This document shows, piece after piece, positions 10,160-20,136 of a stretch of 64,000 nt of DNA. The DNA comes from Spiroplasma endosymbiont of Aspidapion aeneum (GTDB taxonomy: Bacteria; Bacillota_I; Bacilli_A; Mycoplasmatales; Mycoplasmataceae), in contig NZ_OZ034994.1 in the NCBI RefSeq assembly GCF_964031045.1, positions 558,001 through 622,000 of the forward strand, in the 5' to 3' direction. Every line of letters begins with the position of its first letter. Position 1 is the first letter of the stretch. The notes below the pieces were generated by a model. That model was not told the origin of the DNA. It saw only the letters and a program-made list of their open reading frames with translations, and searched no databases. The position numbers were made by a program, and so were the translations under genes.

Positions 10160-10708
10160 GTGTTTTATATTAAGGGCAAATTAAAAGAAATAATAAAAGA
10201 TGAAATTATTTTTGAAGCAGATTGTATTGGCTATAGTGGCAAATATATTGGCAATGATAATCTTAAAATAGGAGATACTTATCTTTTTTATCATTTAATA
10301 TATAGTAATATGTATAGTATTGAAGATATTTTCTTTTCAGATCGAGAATATTTTAAATATGCAAAGAGTTTACTTGCAATTAAAAATATTGGTATAAAAA
10401 CAATTCGAGATATATTTTTAGAAATTAGTATTGATGAGTTAGAACTTATTTTTAAATCAAGAGATTGTGAAAGACTTGCAAAAATTAAAAATATTTCTAT
10501 TGATATGTCTAAAAAAATTATTAATGAAATGAATGTTAAATTGTTTAAAAATAATAAAAATTCTAAAAAAACTGTTCTTATTGATTCTTTAAAAAAACTT
10601 GGTTATAAATCAACAAATATTTTAAAAATTATTGACAATCTTGATTTCTCACAAAGCTATAATTCTTTGTTAAAAGTATCTATTTTAGAATTGGGAAAAA
10701 TATGTTAA
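10160..10708 (+). CDS. ruvA: Holliday junction branch migration complex subunit RuvA
   Basis: 182 residues, GTG start at 10160 with AGAGGTGA upstream. RuvA tetramers bind the four-way junction and load the RuvB motor. The N-terminal OB-fold (MFYIKGKLKEIIKDEIIFEA) is followed by helix-hairpin-helix segments (LAIKNIGIKTIRDIF and LAKIKNISIDMSKKII) in the family's usual order, and a short C-terminal domain that contacts RuvB (LIDSLKKLGYKSTNI). It is slightly shorter than typical RuvA and poor in glycine in the second HhH loop, as in other mollicutes. The stop overlaps ruvB ATG 10702, so the two are coupled. No ruvC lies nearby, consistent with mollicutes. Confidence 0.92.
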   Translation: MFYIKGKLKEIIKDEIIFEADCIGYSGKYIGNDNLKIGDTYLFYHLIYSNMYSIEDIFFSDREYFKYAKSLLAIKNIGIKTIRDIFLEISIDELELIFKSRDCERLAKIKNISIDMSKKIINEMNVKLFKNNKNSKKTVLIDSLKKLGYKSTNILKIIDNLDFSQSYNSLLKVSILELGKIC

Positions 10709-11631
10709 ATTTAAGACCTACAAATTTTTCTGAATTTATTGGACAAGAACAAACAAAAAAGAACCTAGATATTTTTATAAAATCATCAATTAAACAAAAA
10801 AAAGCATTAGACCATATTATGATTCATGGACCATCTGGACTTGGTAAGACAAGTCTTGCCCATATTGTTGGGAAACAATTAAATAAAAAATTATTTTATC
10901 TAAATGGAACATCATTGCAAAAACCTTCAGATATTATTAGTCCATTGACAAAAATTAAAGAAAATGAAATAATTTTTATTGATGAAATTCATGCTATAAA
11001 TAGGGATGTTATTGAAACTCTATACCCAGTTTTAGAGGATAATTTTTTGAGTATAATAATTGGCAAGGATTACAATTCAAAAGCAATTAATATAAAAATA
11101 CCAAAATTTACATTAATTGGTGCAACGACTGAAATCAATAAAATCCCAGAGCCATTTTTAAATAGATTTCCAATAATTTTTTATCTTACCAATTACACAA
11201 ACGACGAGATAGAAAAAATAGTGAAAAATTCTTGTAAAAAAATAGCAATGAATATAGAAGATGAAGCAATCTTAAAAATATCTACATATTGTAAACAAAA
11301 TCCTCGAATAGCAAATAATCTCATTCAAAGAGTTTATGACTTTTATATTATGAAAGATTTAAATATAATTGCAAAAAAGGATATTAATAATATTCTTTAT
11401 GAGCTTGGTATATTTAAATACGGTCTTTCAACAATTGAATTAGATTATTTAAAAATTCTTGAAAATAAAAAAAGCATTTCTATTAATACAATATCTCAAA
11501 TATTGAATATTCCCACTAAAACACTAGAAATCAATGTTGAACCAATTTTAATAAAACTAAATTTTATTGAAAAATCAACAATCGGAAGGAAAATAACCTC
11601 TGCTGGTATTGAATATATTGCCAATTGTTAG
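10702..11631 (+). CDS. ruvB: Holliday junction branch migration ATPase RuvB
   Basis: 309 residues. The AAA+ motor has the conserved start LRPTNFSEFIGQEQTKKNL, Walker A GPSGLGKTS, Walker B IIFIDEIHAI, sensor 1 IGATTE and the arginine-finger region IPEPFLNRFPI. A C-terminal winged-helix domain follows (GLSTIELDYLKIL onward). It drives branch migration together with RuvA, whose gene it overlaps by seven bases. The stop TAG is at 11629-11631. All key motifs are present, so the protein should be active. Confidence 0.96.
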   Translation: MLNLRPTNFSEFIGQEQTKKNLDIFIKSSIKQKKALDHIMIHGPSGLGKTSLAHIVGKQLNKKLFYLNGTSLQKPSDIISPLTKIKENEIIFIDEIHAINRDVIETLYPVLEDNFLSIIIGKDYNSKAINIKIPKFTLIGATTEINKIPEPFLNRFPIIFYLTNYTNDEIEKIVKNSCKKIAMNIEDEAILKISTYCKQNPRIANNLIQRVYDFYIMKDLNIIAKKDINNILYELGIFKYGLSTIELDYLKILENKKSISINTISQILNIPTKTLEINVEPILIKLNFIEKSTIGRKITSAGIEYIANC

Positions 11632-11644
11632 TAATTAATTATGA

Positions 11645-11692
11645 TATAATAATTCTAAGTTAATAATTATGCAAAATAATTATACTAAGGAG
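11645..11692 (+). promoter_or_regulatory. Extended -10 promoter and RBS deciding the 11699 start
   Basis: TGATATAAT (TATAAT at 11645-11650 with an upstream TG) precedes AAGGAG at 11687-11692. The RBS is correctly placed for ATG 11699, not for ATG 11669, so the shorter start is preferred. Confidence 0.6.
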
Positions 11693-11698
11693 TATTAT

Positions 11699-12172
11699 AT
11701 GAAAGAAAACTATCGGATAAGTTCTAAAAACTTGAGCAAAATATTCTTTGATAATGAAAGTGTCTTTTTTTATATTTCATATGAATTAAACAATAAAATT
11801 AAAGAAGAAAAAATTATCTTTGATGATATCGAAGAATTTGACGTTTTTATAATTAAAAATAAATTAATTTTAAGAGAATTAGAAAATGATAGTAGTGTAT
11901 TAGATGAAATGTATAATGTTATATTTTCCAATAAATTAGATTTGGCTAACAAAATATCTATCGAGGCATTAACTAAGGAGTTTTTTGGTAAAAATAAAAT
12001 ATCTCTCGATGATTTTTTAAAAAATACTAATAACCTGTCCTTTTTATTATTTTTTAACTATATTGCATCATATTGTAGTGGAATTTATAATTTAAAGACA
12101 TATAATCTTAAATTTATTGTAAAAGATATTAGAAGTTTAGTAGGATTGGTTTTAGACAATACCATTTCTTAG
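11699..12172 (+). CDS. Conserved-looking hypothetical protein (157 residues)
   Basis: I do not recognise this protein. ATG 11699 is chosen because AAGGAG lies seven bases upstream; an in-frame ATG at 11669 would add ten residues. The product is soluble and helical, acidic in the middle (IIFDDIEEFDVFIIK), with a C-terminal segment FLLFFNYIASYCSGIYNL that could pack as a buried helix. It contains no Trp. It has its own promoter between ruvB and the lipoprotein at 12188, whose RBS begins immediately after its stop, so it may be cotranscribed with the lipoproteins. Confidence 0.7.
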   Translation: MKENYRISSKNLSKIFFDNESVFFYISYELNNKIKEEKIIFDDIEEFDVFIIKNKLILRELENDSSVLDEMYNVIFSNKLDLANKISIEALTKEFFGKNKISLDDFLKNTNNLSFLLFFNYIASYCSGIYNLKTYNLKFIVKDIRSLVGLVLDNTIS

Positions 12173-12187
12173 AAAAAGGGGATATTT

Positions 12188-13501
12188 ATGAAAAACTTAT
12201 TGAAAGGATTATCGCTGGCGGGAGTTATATCAATCTTCCCTTTAAAAGTTATTTCATGTCAATCAATAATCTCTTATTATTCATATGAAAATTCATCCTT
12301 ATTATTGTATCAAAAATTATTTTCTAAAATTTTAGCTATTGATAATCCAAATATAAACCCACAGGATCTTAAAAAATATGATTTAAAAAATATGAATAAT
12401 TATAACTTCTTTCCAGGGGTAATTGATAAAAATATGCCGATGCATAATAAAAATAAAAAAAATGATAAAAAAGAGAGTTACAATTATTTTAAGCAGGCTC
12501 ATAATTTAATTAATATACATGGTTATAGTCTAAATATTGGAGATGTAAAAAATCCGTATATATATGGAATTTTAGCTCAGGGTGATAAAATATCAACTTT
12601 TAACTATAATACTATATATAATAAAATACAAAATAATATTAATTCTGATGATAATTATAATAAAATGTTAACTTTTCAAAACAATGTTGATTTAATTGCT
12701 AGAAAACTATCCTTAAATACATATCAAGAAAATAGTTTTGATAATTCAAAAAATAAATATACAAATGTTGAAGATTTAGACGATATTTATGATTTTAGTA
12801 CAGTTGCACTAAGTACAGATATTTCCAAAAATTTTTACTACCTAAACTTTTCACATAATAACAATGTAGAATATATTAATCAAAAAACTCCTCCTAGACC
12901 ATTATACTATTACCTTCAACAAGAAAATACACTATATAATTTTGCAAATAAAAATAGTTATACACAAAAAATAGATATTCAATCAGATAACGAATTAACA
13001 ACCAATGATTTTATGAGTGCAAATGATTCTTATTTATTAGATGAAAATATTAATTATAAAGGGATAATACCTAATAGTTTAGATTTAATTAAAAATCCTC
13101 CAACAATTGTCAAATATTCTAAAAGCGATAATAATATTAATAGTGATGAAAATACTGAGAATACACTTTTGTTTGAGTTAAAAAAAGATATAGTACCAAG
13201 TACTAATTTTAAAACAAGTGATACAGATAACACAAATTATGCTGATAAAGAAAAGCAGGTGATCAAAGATCTTAATTATTTATTTAATGAATCTGCTATT
13301 CTTAAGGAAGAATTTAAAGCGGATAATAATTTTAAGATAAATAATAATTTAGATGAAAAACCAGAAGATTATAAAGTAGATACAGTAAAATTAAGTGAGC
13401 CTATTTTGATGAAAGAGGGCAATGAAAAAGATGGCGTAGAAAAACCAATAGATTATATAACAATTAAATATCCAGCGGTTAAAAAATATAAGGGATTTTA
13501 A
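12188..13501 (+). CDS. Putative lipoprotein (437 residues)
   Basis: ATG 12188 follows AAAAAGGGG. The N-terminus has positive charges (MKNLLKG), a hydrophobic stretch (LSLAGVISIFPL) and the lipobox-like VISC with Cys at residue 24, typical of mollicute lipoproteins anchored on the outer face of the membrane. The mature part is a long hydrophilic surface domain very rich in N, D, Y, K and S with no catalytic motif visible. Notably it has no Trp at all and no TGA. It ends at TAA 13499-13501, three bases before a second lipoprotein, so the two form an operon and may work as a pair. Confidence 0.8.
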   Translation: MKNLLKGLSLAGVISIFPLKVISCQSIISYYSYENSSLLLYQKLFSKILAIDNPNINPQDLKKYDLKNMNNYNFFPGVIDKNMPMHNKNKKNDKKESYNYFKQAHNLINIHGYSLNIGDVKNPYIYGILAQGDKISTFNYNTIYNKIQNNINSDDNYNKMLTFQNNVDLIARKLSLNTYQENSFDNSKNKYTNVEDLDDIYDFSTVALSTDISKNFYYLNFSHNNNVEYINQKTPPRPLYYYLQQENTLYNFANKNSYTQKIDIQSDNELTTNDFMSANDSYLLDENINYKGIIPNSLDLIKNPPTIVKYSKSDNNINSDENTENTLLFELKKDIVPSTNFKTSDTDNTNYADKEKQVIKDLNYLFNESAILKEEFKADNNFKINNNLDEKPEDYKVDTVKLSEPILMKEGNEKDGVEKPIDYITIKYPAVKKYKGF

Positions 13502-13503
13502 AT

Positions 13504-14313
13504 ATGAAGAAAATATTGGCAATTGTATCGTGTTTTTCATTTACTCCACAAGTGTGTGGTGATGTTTTATCATGTGAAAATACAAAACAAGAATTTTTTT
13601 CAAATACAATTTCTCCAAAAATTTTAGATGATTTATTTACAAAACAAATATATTCCCAACAAATTCCAGTTTATTTTAAATATTTGAATTATTCAAAAAA
13701 TTCATGAACACATACAGGATACACAAATATTTTAGATACATTAAAAATAACAAATCAAATATTAACAAATAAAGATTACAATAAATTAACAAAATCTGAT
13801 AAGAGTTTTATTGATGATATTAAAAAGTATTGTCATGGAAAAGTTAAGGACGGAGAATATATTAATATGTCAGGACTTACTTTTAATATTGAAAATATTT
13901 TTATTAATAGTGTTTCTATTGACGGAATTTTAAACAATAATAATAAGGGTGTAACTGTTAATGCAACAGCAATTGTAACGTTTTCAATTGGGTGGCAATC
14001 TGTTTCAAAAGCGATTTTAAATATTATCACCGATGATAATTTTTATTCAAATTATGATTCATTAAAATTCATTAATACAATAATAGAATCTTACCAACCA
14101 AAAACCAAAATTATTCCAGTTATTGATTCAATAACAAAATCAGAATCATTTAACATAGTAAATGATAACATAAAAAACATTTCTACCTTTAAGTCTATGT
14201 TGGATAATAATCCAGATACATCTTATCACTTTGGTTCAAAAGAGCTTAATTATAAAGAAATCGATAGTTTTAGCTTTTCGTTAAATGGAGTTATTTATTA
14301 TCTAAATAAATAA
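13504..14313 (+). CDS. Putative lipoprotein (269 residues)
   Basis: ATG 13504 starts two bases after the previous stop. The signal MKKILAIVSCFSFTPQVCGDVLSC contains two possible lipidation Cys contexts; VLSC at residues 21-24 is the better lipobox. The frame reads TGA at 13705 as Trp and stops at TAA 14311-14313. The mature domain shows alternating strands (GLTFNIENIFINSVSIDG, GVTVNATAIVTFSIGW), suggesting a beta-rich surface domain. Layout and start resemble the lipoprotein at 51524, but the sequences are not obviously alike. Function unknown. Confidence 0.8.
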
Positions 14314-14383
14314 TCACAATATTATTGGTAAATTATGTTTTATTATTATAAATTATTTATAATAAACAAAGGGAGATATAGCT

Positions 14384-14965
14384 GTGGAGAGAGATCAAAA
14401 TTTCTTACTATTTAATTATTTTAGACCAACAATGTATCTTGAAAGCTATAAGAAGGTTAATTTAGAGGCTTTAAAAAATAGTGGGATTAAATTAATCTTG
14501 TGTGATATGGACAATACATTGATAAGATTTGATGAAAGAATTCCATCAATAGACGTAATTAATTTTGTACGAAAAGTAAATGAAATGGGTTTTGAATTTG
14601 TTATTTTTTCTAATAATATTAAATCTCGAGTAACTAAGTGTGCACAAAAAGCTGGTGTTAAAAATTACTTTTGAAACTGTAAAAAACCATTTTTAGGAAA
14701 ATTAAAAGTGGTTAAAAAATTATTTAGATATAAAAATAATGAAATAATACTAATTGGTGATCAGTTAATAACTGATGTTTTTGTTGCAAATCGGGCAAAT
14801 ATTAAAAGTATACTTGTTGAACCACTATCAAAAACAATTATTGGTGATAATAAAATTGTGCGATTTATTGAGAAATTTATATTTAAGACCATGAATCGGA
14901 AGAATCTTCTTCATGAAGGTTTTTATAATGAGAGTGAATATGAAGATGGATATGAAATACTGTAA
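14384..14965 (+). CDS. yqeG: YqeG family HAD-type phosphatase
   Basis: 193 residues, GTG start at 14384 after AAGGGAG. HAD motif I is LCDMDNTLIRFDE (nucleophile and acid Asp separated by one residue), motif II is FVIFSNN, and motif IV region is IILIGDQLITDVFVANR. This order and length match the YqeG/IIIA family. The start PTMYLESYKKVN is also typical. TGA at 14672 is Trp. It overlaps yqeH, an arrangement known from Firmicutes, where the pair is linked to ribosome maturation; the phosphatase substrate is not known. Confidence 0.9.
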
Positions 14966-16037
14966 AGGGTGTGGTATTTTATTACAAAATATAAATACTA
15001 ATGAAAAAGGATATATTGTTGATCTTATAAATCAAGATTATTGTCTTCGATGTTTCAAACTAAAAAATTACAATCAATTAGTTGATATAGAATTTGATCT
15101 AAATAGTGTATATAAAAAAATTGAATCAGTAATAGCAGATAAAGCAACCAAAAATAGATACTTTTACGTTATTGATGTTATCGATGTAAAAGGGAGTCGT
15201 TTACCATCAATTGAAAATTTATTAAAAAATGAAGATGTTATTTTTTGTATTAATAAAATTGATATATTTCCAAATGTTATTGATAATGATAAAATTTATG
15301 ACTATGTAATAAATCAATTAGAAGATACACCAATTATTAATAAAAATATTATATTACTTTCTTCTAAACAATTAAATACTATTGATAATTTAATCAAAAT
15401 AATAAATTCTAAAGAATGTGATAACTATTTTATAGGCGTGTCAAATACTGGAAAGTCTTCATTATTAAATTCATGTCTAAAACAACAAAATAAATCTCAA
15501 GATATAATCACTTCATATCACACAAATACAACATTAGATATTATAAATATAAATTTAGGCCTTAACAATAAGGTTTATGATACCCCTGGTTTGCAAATAT
15601 CTAAATCTATTCTAAATGCAATTGATAAGAAAAATTGAAAACATTTTGCTTATAATGATGAATTAAAGCAATTTACCTATCAGCTAAAAATAAATAATAG
15701 TATAATTTGTGAAAAAATTATGTGATTAGAATTACTAGAATCTAATCGTGAGGTTATATCATTTCATTTTTGAACCAATAAACACAATATTTTGCATCGG
15801 ACAAACAGTAAAAATGTACAAAAGTATCTTGATAATAATGATGAAAAATTAATAAAAACAATTTCTTCTAAATTCATTAAAAAAGTATTTTATTTTAAAG
15901 ATAATAATGATATAAATATAGTAGTATCTGGGATTGGATGAATATCATTTAAGACCCATGTAGGCCTTAAAATCGCTATCAACACTCCTTATTTAGAGGA
16001 TAATGAGGTTTATATATATAAAACTAATAATAACTAA
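14952..16037 (+). CDS. yqeH: Circularly permuted GTPase YqeH (ribosome small-subunit biogenesis)
   Basis: 361 residues. The N-terminal zinc finger has C4-x2-C7 (YCKGCG) and C31-x2-C34 (YCLRC). The GTPase motifs occur in permuted order: G4 INKID first, then G1 GVSNTGKSS and G3 DTPG. This permutation defines YqeH, which acts in 30S assembly. Several TGA codons are read as Trp. In-frame ATGs at 14940 and 14946 are alternatives; 14952 was chosen because the family begins just before the zinc finger. It overlaps yqeG by 14 bases, so translation is coupled. Confidence 0.93.
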
Positions 16038-16064
16038 AATAAGTTTTAAAAAGGAGAATATATA

Positions 16065-16238
16065 ATGGATGAAAAAATAATTAATCGAATTAATGAATTA
16101 AGTTCAATTTCTAAAGAAAGACAATTAACTGAGGAAGAAAAATATGAACAATCAACATTAAGAAAGTTATTTATTGAAAAGTTTAGAAACAATTTTAAAT
16201 CAGTTTTAGATAATGTTAAATTTGTTGATAAAAAATAG
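16065..16238 (+). CDS. DUF896 / YnzC-type small protein
   Basis: 57 residues from ATG 16065 (RBS AAAAAGGAGA) to TAG 16236-16238. The sequence IINRINELSSISKERQLTEE followed by LRKLFIEKFRNNFKSVLDNV matches the short UPF0291/DUF896 family, an alpha-helical hairpin of unknown function (in Bacillus YnzC). It sits 27 bases after yqeH and could be cotranscribed with it. Confidence 0.85.
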   Translation: MDEKIINRINELSSISKERQLTEEEKYEQSTLRKLFIEKFRNNFKSVLDNVKFVDKK

Positions 16239-16294
16239 ATTTATTGCTTTTTTTAAAATAAAAAATATTATAATTATATAAGTAGGAGTAAATT

Positions 16295-16513
16295 ATGATT
16301 GAATGATGAATACTATTAATATCTGTGATTTTTTCACTAATAGGTGGGGGTATTCTTGGTTTTGTAATTACTAGAAAAATGATTAAAAAACAACTTAAGG
16401 ATAATCCTCCAATTACAGAAAAACAAATAAGAGCTATGTATATGAGTATGGGAAGAAAACCATCAGAATCAGATATTAAAAAGACAATGAACGCTTTTAA
16501 ACGTGGTGTATAA
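16295..16513 (+). CDS. YneF / UPF0154 family membrane protein
   Basis: 72 residues from ATG 16295 with GTAGGAG upstream. The N-terminal helix MIEWWILLISVIFSLIGGGI contains two TGA-encoded Trp. It is followed by a basic stop-transfer (TRKMIKKQL) and the conserved cytosolic part NPPITEKQIRAMYMSMGRKP, the UPF0154 hallmark. Single-span small membrane protein of unknown function, widespread in Firmicutes and mollicutes. Confidence 0.92.
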
Positions 16514-16620
16514 AATATTTTAAATGCTTAAAATCACATTTAATTCTATTTATTTTTTATAATAAATATTTTAAATAAAATAATAATATACTAAATTTAA
16601 ATAACCTAAAAAAGGAAAAT

Positions 16621-16639
16621 AACCCAATTTTGATGGGTT
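16621..16639 (+). terminator. Small hairpin upstream of ABC ATPase (possible terminator)
   Basis: AACCCA (16621-16626) and TGGGTT (16634-16639) form a six-base stem around a seven-base loop. The following T-run is poor (TATTAT), so it may be a weak terminator of the yqeGH group or a leader structure for the ABC gene starting 28 bases downstream. Confidence 0.4.
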
Positions 16640-16667
16640 TATTATCATTGACGTTGAGGTAAATTAA

Positions 16668-17372
16668 ATGATAAGAATAAATAACCTATCAAAAATATAC
16701 AATGAAAATTGTGGCAATTTTTCTATAAATATAAATATAGATAAAGGACAAATATATGGAGTTGTTGGACCTAATGGCGCTGGTAAAACAACATTAGTTA
16801 AGCAAATATTGGGACTTATTACCCCAAGTGAAGGAGAAATATTTATCAATAATTACCGCCCAATTATTGATAATTGTTTTATTATGAGAGATACTGGTTA
16901 TATTTCGGGAGAGAACTCCTTATTTAACAATATTAAAGGTATAAAAATTCTTGAGTATAATAAAAAAATAAAGTACAATGTTGATTGAGAATGAACGCTT
17001 AAATTAATAGAATATTTTGAATTAGATGTTAATAAGAAAATGAAAAAAATGTCTAAAGGAATGAAGCAAAAATTATCAATTATAACTGCTCTTATGAATA
17101 AACCAAAAATTATAATTATGGATGAACCTACATCTGGCCTTGATCCTGTTATGCAAAATAGATTTAATAAATTAATATTGGAAGTAAAAGAAGGATGGGA
17201 AAGTACAATAATAATATGTTCCCATAGTTATGATGAAATATCTGCATTATGTGATCGAGTATGCCTATTAAAGAGTGGTAAAATATTTAAAGAGTATAAT
17301 CTAGAAAAAGATAATATTGATATTATAAAAAATGATTTTATTAATATATTTAATAAGGAAATCACTATTTAA
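16668..17372 (+). CDS. ABC transporter ATP-binding protein (intact)
   Basis: 234 residues from ATG 16668. Walker A is GPNGAGKTT, the signature is MSKGMKQKLSII, Walker B is IIIMDEPTSGLDP with an intact D-loop, and the switch His is in ICSHSYDEI. Length and order match drug/peptide-export or bacteriocin-immunity type ATPases working with a separate multi-span permease. Unlike the ATPases at 2808 and 20137 it is undamaged. Its stop is one base before the permease start at 17374, so the two form a complete half-transporter pair. TGA codons at 16986 and 16992 are read as Trp. Confidence 0.9.
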
Positions 17373-17373
17373 T

Positions 17374-18300
17374 ATGAATGATATAAAAACTAAATTCATA
17401 AGCTCTAACAAAATGTTGTCTATTAATTTCCAAATTAATAAGAGAATGATTATTTTTTTCTCAACATTTTGATTTGTTTGTATGTTATTTACAATTTTAA
17501 TTTTGTGGGTTGCAATATCCCCAGAGTTATATATTTGAAAAAATGTTATCCAGGTTTTTCGTGGTAATGGTGGTTCTACTGATGTTAATGGGGGTGTATG
17601 TACGTCATTATCTTGAATTATCTTGTCAGCGCCCTCAATTATTTACTATAGTATAGTTAGTTTATATTTTATTAATAAGACACTGATTAAGGAAATTTCA
17701 AATGATGAAATATCTTTTTGAATAACATTATCTTTTTCTAGAAAAAAAATTATTACACAAAAATTATTATTTAATTTTATTTGTTTTCTTATTACATATT
17801 TACCAGTTTTTTTAATGGTCTTAATTTATGGTTCTATATGTAAAGATGCAAATAAGTATATTGGATTACTTATTGTTGATGGATTTAATTTTGCGCTATT
17901 TATGACATTTTTAATTATAATTTATTTTATTTTAGGCTTACTTTTTTCTGAAAAAGGTGTTATTTTAAATATTATAGTTTCATTAATGCTGTTCTATATT
18001 TTTTTAACATTTATAATTAATTTGCTTCCCTGAGATTCAGGTTCAAATTATGAATGAGCTAAATATTTTAGATACATTTCTATACAATCATTATTTGTCC
18101 CAACTTTAAATCCATCCTCTATTGACCCATCTATAGTTGACATAGACAAAACACGCATAGGAAGATTTGTTTCTCCATATAAAAACCGTTTTAATAATTG
18201 AGAACTTCTTGCCATGTGTATAAGTGATTTTTTTCAAGTTGTAATTATAATTCTTTGTATTAAAATGACAGTAAATATTTTTGATAAAATGGATTTATAA
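17374..18300 (+). CDS. ABC transporter permease
   Basis: 308 residues from ATG 17374 to TAA 18298-18300, with six TGA-encoded Trp or more. Six or so hydrophobic segments are visible: the first around residues 26-50, a loop (VFRGNGGSTDVNGG), then helices around the regions encoded at 17600-17660, 17760-17840, 17890-17950 and 17960-18030, and a last helix encoded at 18210-18270. This is an ABC-2-like permease layout. It is the partner of the ATPase directly upstream. The substrate cannot be told. Confidence 0.8.
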
Positions 18301-18642
18301 TCAAAACATAGAGGAGATTTTGATATAATCACTATTAAAGCTGTGCATAAACTAATATAATTAATTGCCATATCTGAGATATATAGTCATATTTATCAGA
18401 ATGATTATTACTTTTGAAGTTATTTTTAAATAAAGATCTAATTATAGATGATAAATCATAATAAAAAGTAAATATTTTTTTATTATGATATAATAATTAT
18501 GGAATAAAAAGAAAAGTTACACACACACTCTTATATATAAGTAAATATAGGAAAAGTAACCTTAAGGTAGGGAATAACATTTCCTTAATATTAGAAAGAA
18601 TACTTTTACCATTAGATATAGTCAATTTTAGGTGAGGTATAA
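18301..18642 (+). promoter_or_regulatory. 342-base gap with extended -10 promoter and structured leader
   Basis: No open frame of note. ATGATATAATAAT (TATAAT at 18489-18494) leaves a leader of roughly 140 bases before ATG 18643. That leader contains a perfect CTTATATATAAG palindrome near 18530, a CCTTAAGG palindrome near 18561, and short GTTAC/GTAAC complementary arms. This is long for a mycoplasma leader. GAGG lies just before the ATG. Confidence 0.45.
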
Positions 18643-20124
18643 ATGAAAAATATCATCATAAAATCAGATTTTGTATTAATTTATATGTACAAACTAAATA
18701 GTAATTTAAAGACAAAATTCTCAATTATCTCATTATCTTTTCTTGTGTTTTTTTGTATAACCTTTAATATTGTTTTAGAAATTATTATTAATCAATCAGC
18801 TGGAGGATATAAAAAATCAAATCTTATTTTTCTCCTTCAAACATTATTTTCTATTGTTGAATATATTTTAACAATAGTTTTTATAATTTATCTTGTTGGT
18901 AGTTTGTTTGGAACTGATTTTAAAGATAAGCAAACATCTATAGAATTGCGACACGGTATTTCATATAAAACAATTTATTTAACAAGAATAGCAGTATTAT
19001 TTACATTTATTTTATTTTTTGTATTTATTTACTCTCTGTTTGGTGTATTCTTTTGAGCGATTTCTCCATATAAGATGACCGCTATAACTTCTAGAGTATT
19101 CTTAACACCATTATTATTTATTTTAGTAATTGATTTGATTGGTTTATTTATTAGTTTAACAATGCATAGCTTTTTAAAAGTTGGGCTAGCAAATAGTTTG
19201 AGTACCATAATAACATTAATTATATTATTTGTCTCTTTTATGGCAACATTAATGTCTGGTTTTGTACCAGATTATTTTTCTGCAACTGGAGAGGGGATTT
19301 ATCTGTATTCTGTTTTAGATAATACCCAAAGTGCATCAGATAAACAAAAACCTGGAAATAAACTATCTGATTATTTTAATGGAGATTGGAATATTGATAA
19401 TAAATATTTTAAAGATAATAGTATAGCATACAATATTTATTTTAATTATTATACTAAGAATCTTGATAAAGATCAATTACACGGCTCAACTGATTATACA
19501 ATATCAGATGATTCAAAAACTGATTACTATAATTTTTTATTAGAATCAAATGATAAGCTAATAAAATCTGTAGGAGAGTATTTAAAATTTATTACACTTT
19601 TTAATAGAGATGATAATAATATTTGAAATATTAATGAAGGATTTATAAAAAGCCATGTCAAAGTTGACCAATTAAAATTTATCTTTTATAATGTTATAGA
19701 AAATTCTTATGCTATTTTTACAAATCAAAAGAATTTAGATTATCCTAGTAATATGTTTTGAGATTCTGGAGCTAAAGTATCTAATGATATAAATAATGCA
19801 TTTATTTGAAATCCATTTTATCAAATTTGCCAAATGTATGCTGGATGTAATCTTATTGAACCAAAACTTGATACATTCTTAAATAATAATGCCACAATTG
19901 GTCCTAATTGTCCTGTTTTTTCAGTTGCCTGGTCTGCAAGAAATTTTAGTGTTTCAAATAGTACAGGAGAAACTAATACTGATAATAGAAATGTCAGAGT
20001 TAAATTTATGACAATTAAAAGTAAATCATATTTAAGGATTGTATGTTCAATTTTTTATATTTTACTATTCACAGGACTTAGTTTTGCATATTATAAAAGA
20101 AATAAAAAAAGAATTATTAGTTAG
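18643..20124 (+). CDS. ABC transporter permease with large extracytoplasmic loop
   Basis: 493 residues from ATG 18643 (RBS GGTGAGG) to TAG 20122-20124, reading several TGA as Trp. An N-terminal cytoplasmic segment leads into a first TM helix (residues about 26-48), then helices around residues 66-90, 108-135, 148-168 and 178-205. A large polar loop of about 230 residues follows (SATGEGIYLYSVL onward, rich in N, D and K), then a single final TM helix (IVCSIFYILLFTGLSFAYY) and basic tail KRNKKRIIS. This layout matches the damaged permease at 1514-2796. It belongs with the ATPase remnant and second permease that follow. Confidence 0.8.
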
Positions 20125-20136
20125 GGAGGTCAATAT

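Noticed and set aside
12188-14313. Two adjacent lipoproteins as a phase-variable surface antigen family
   Set aside because: No homopolymer, promoter repeat or invertible sequence was seen near their starts; they look like ordinary stable lipoproteins.
18301-18642. Possible tRNA or small structured RNA gene in the gap
   Set aside because: No cloverleaf, T-loop (GGTTCRA-type) or CCA end could be found on either strand.
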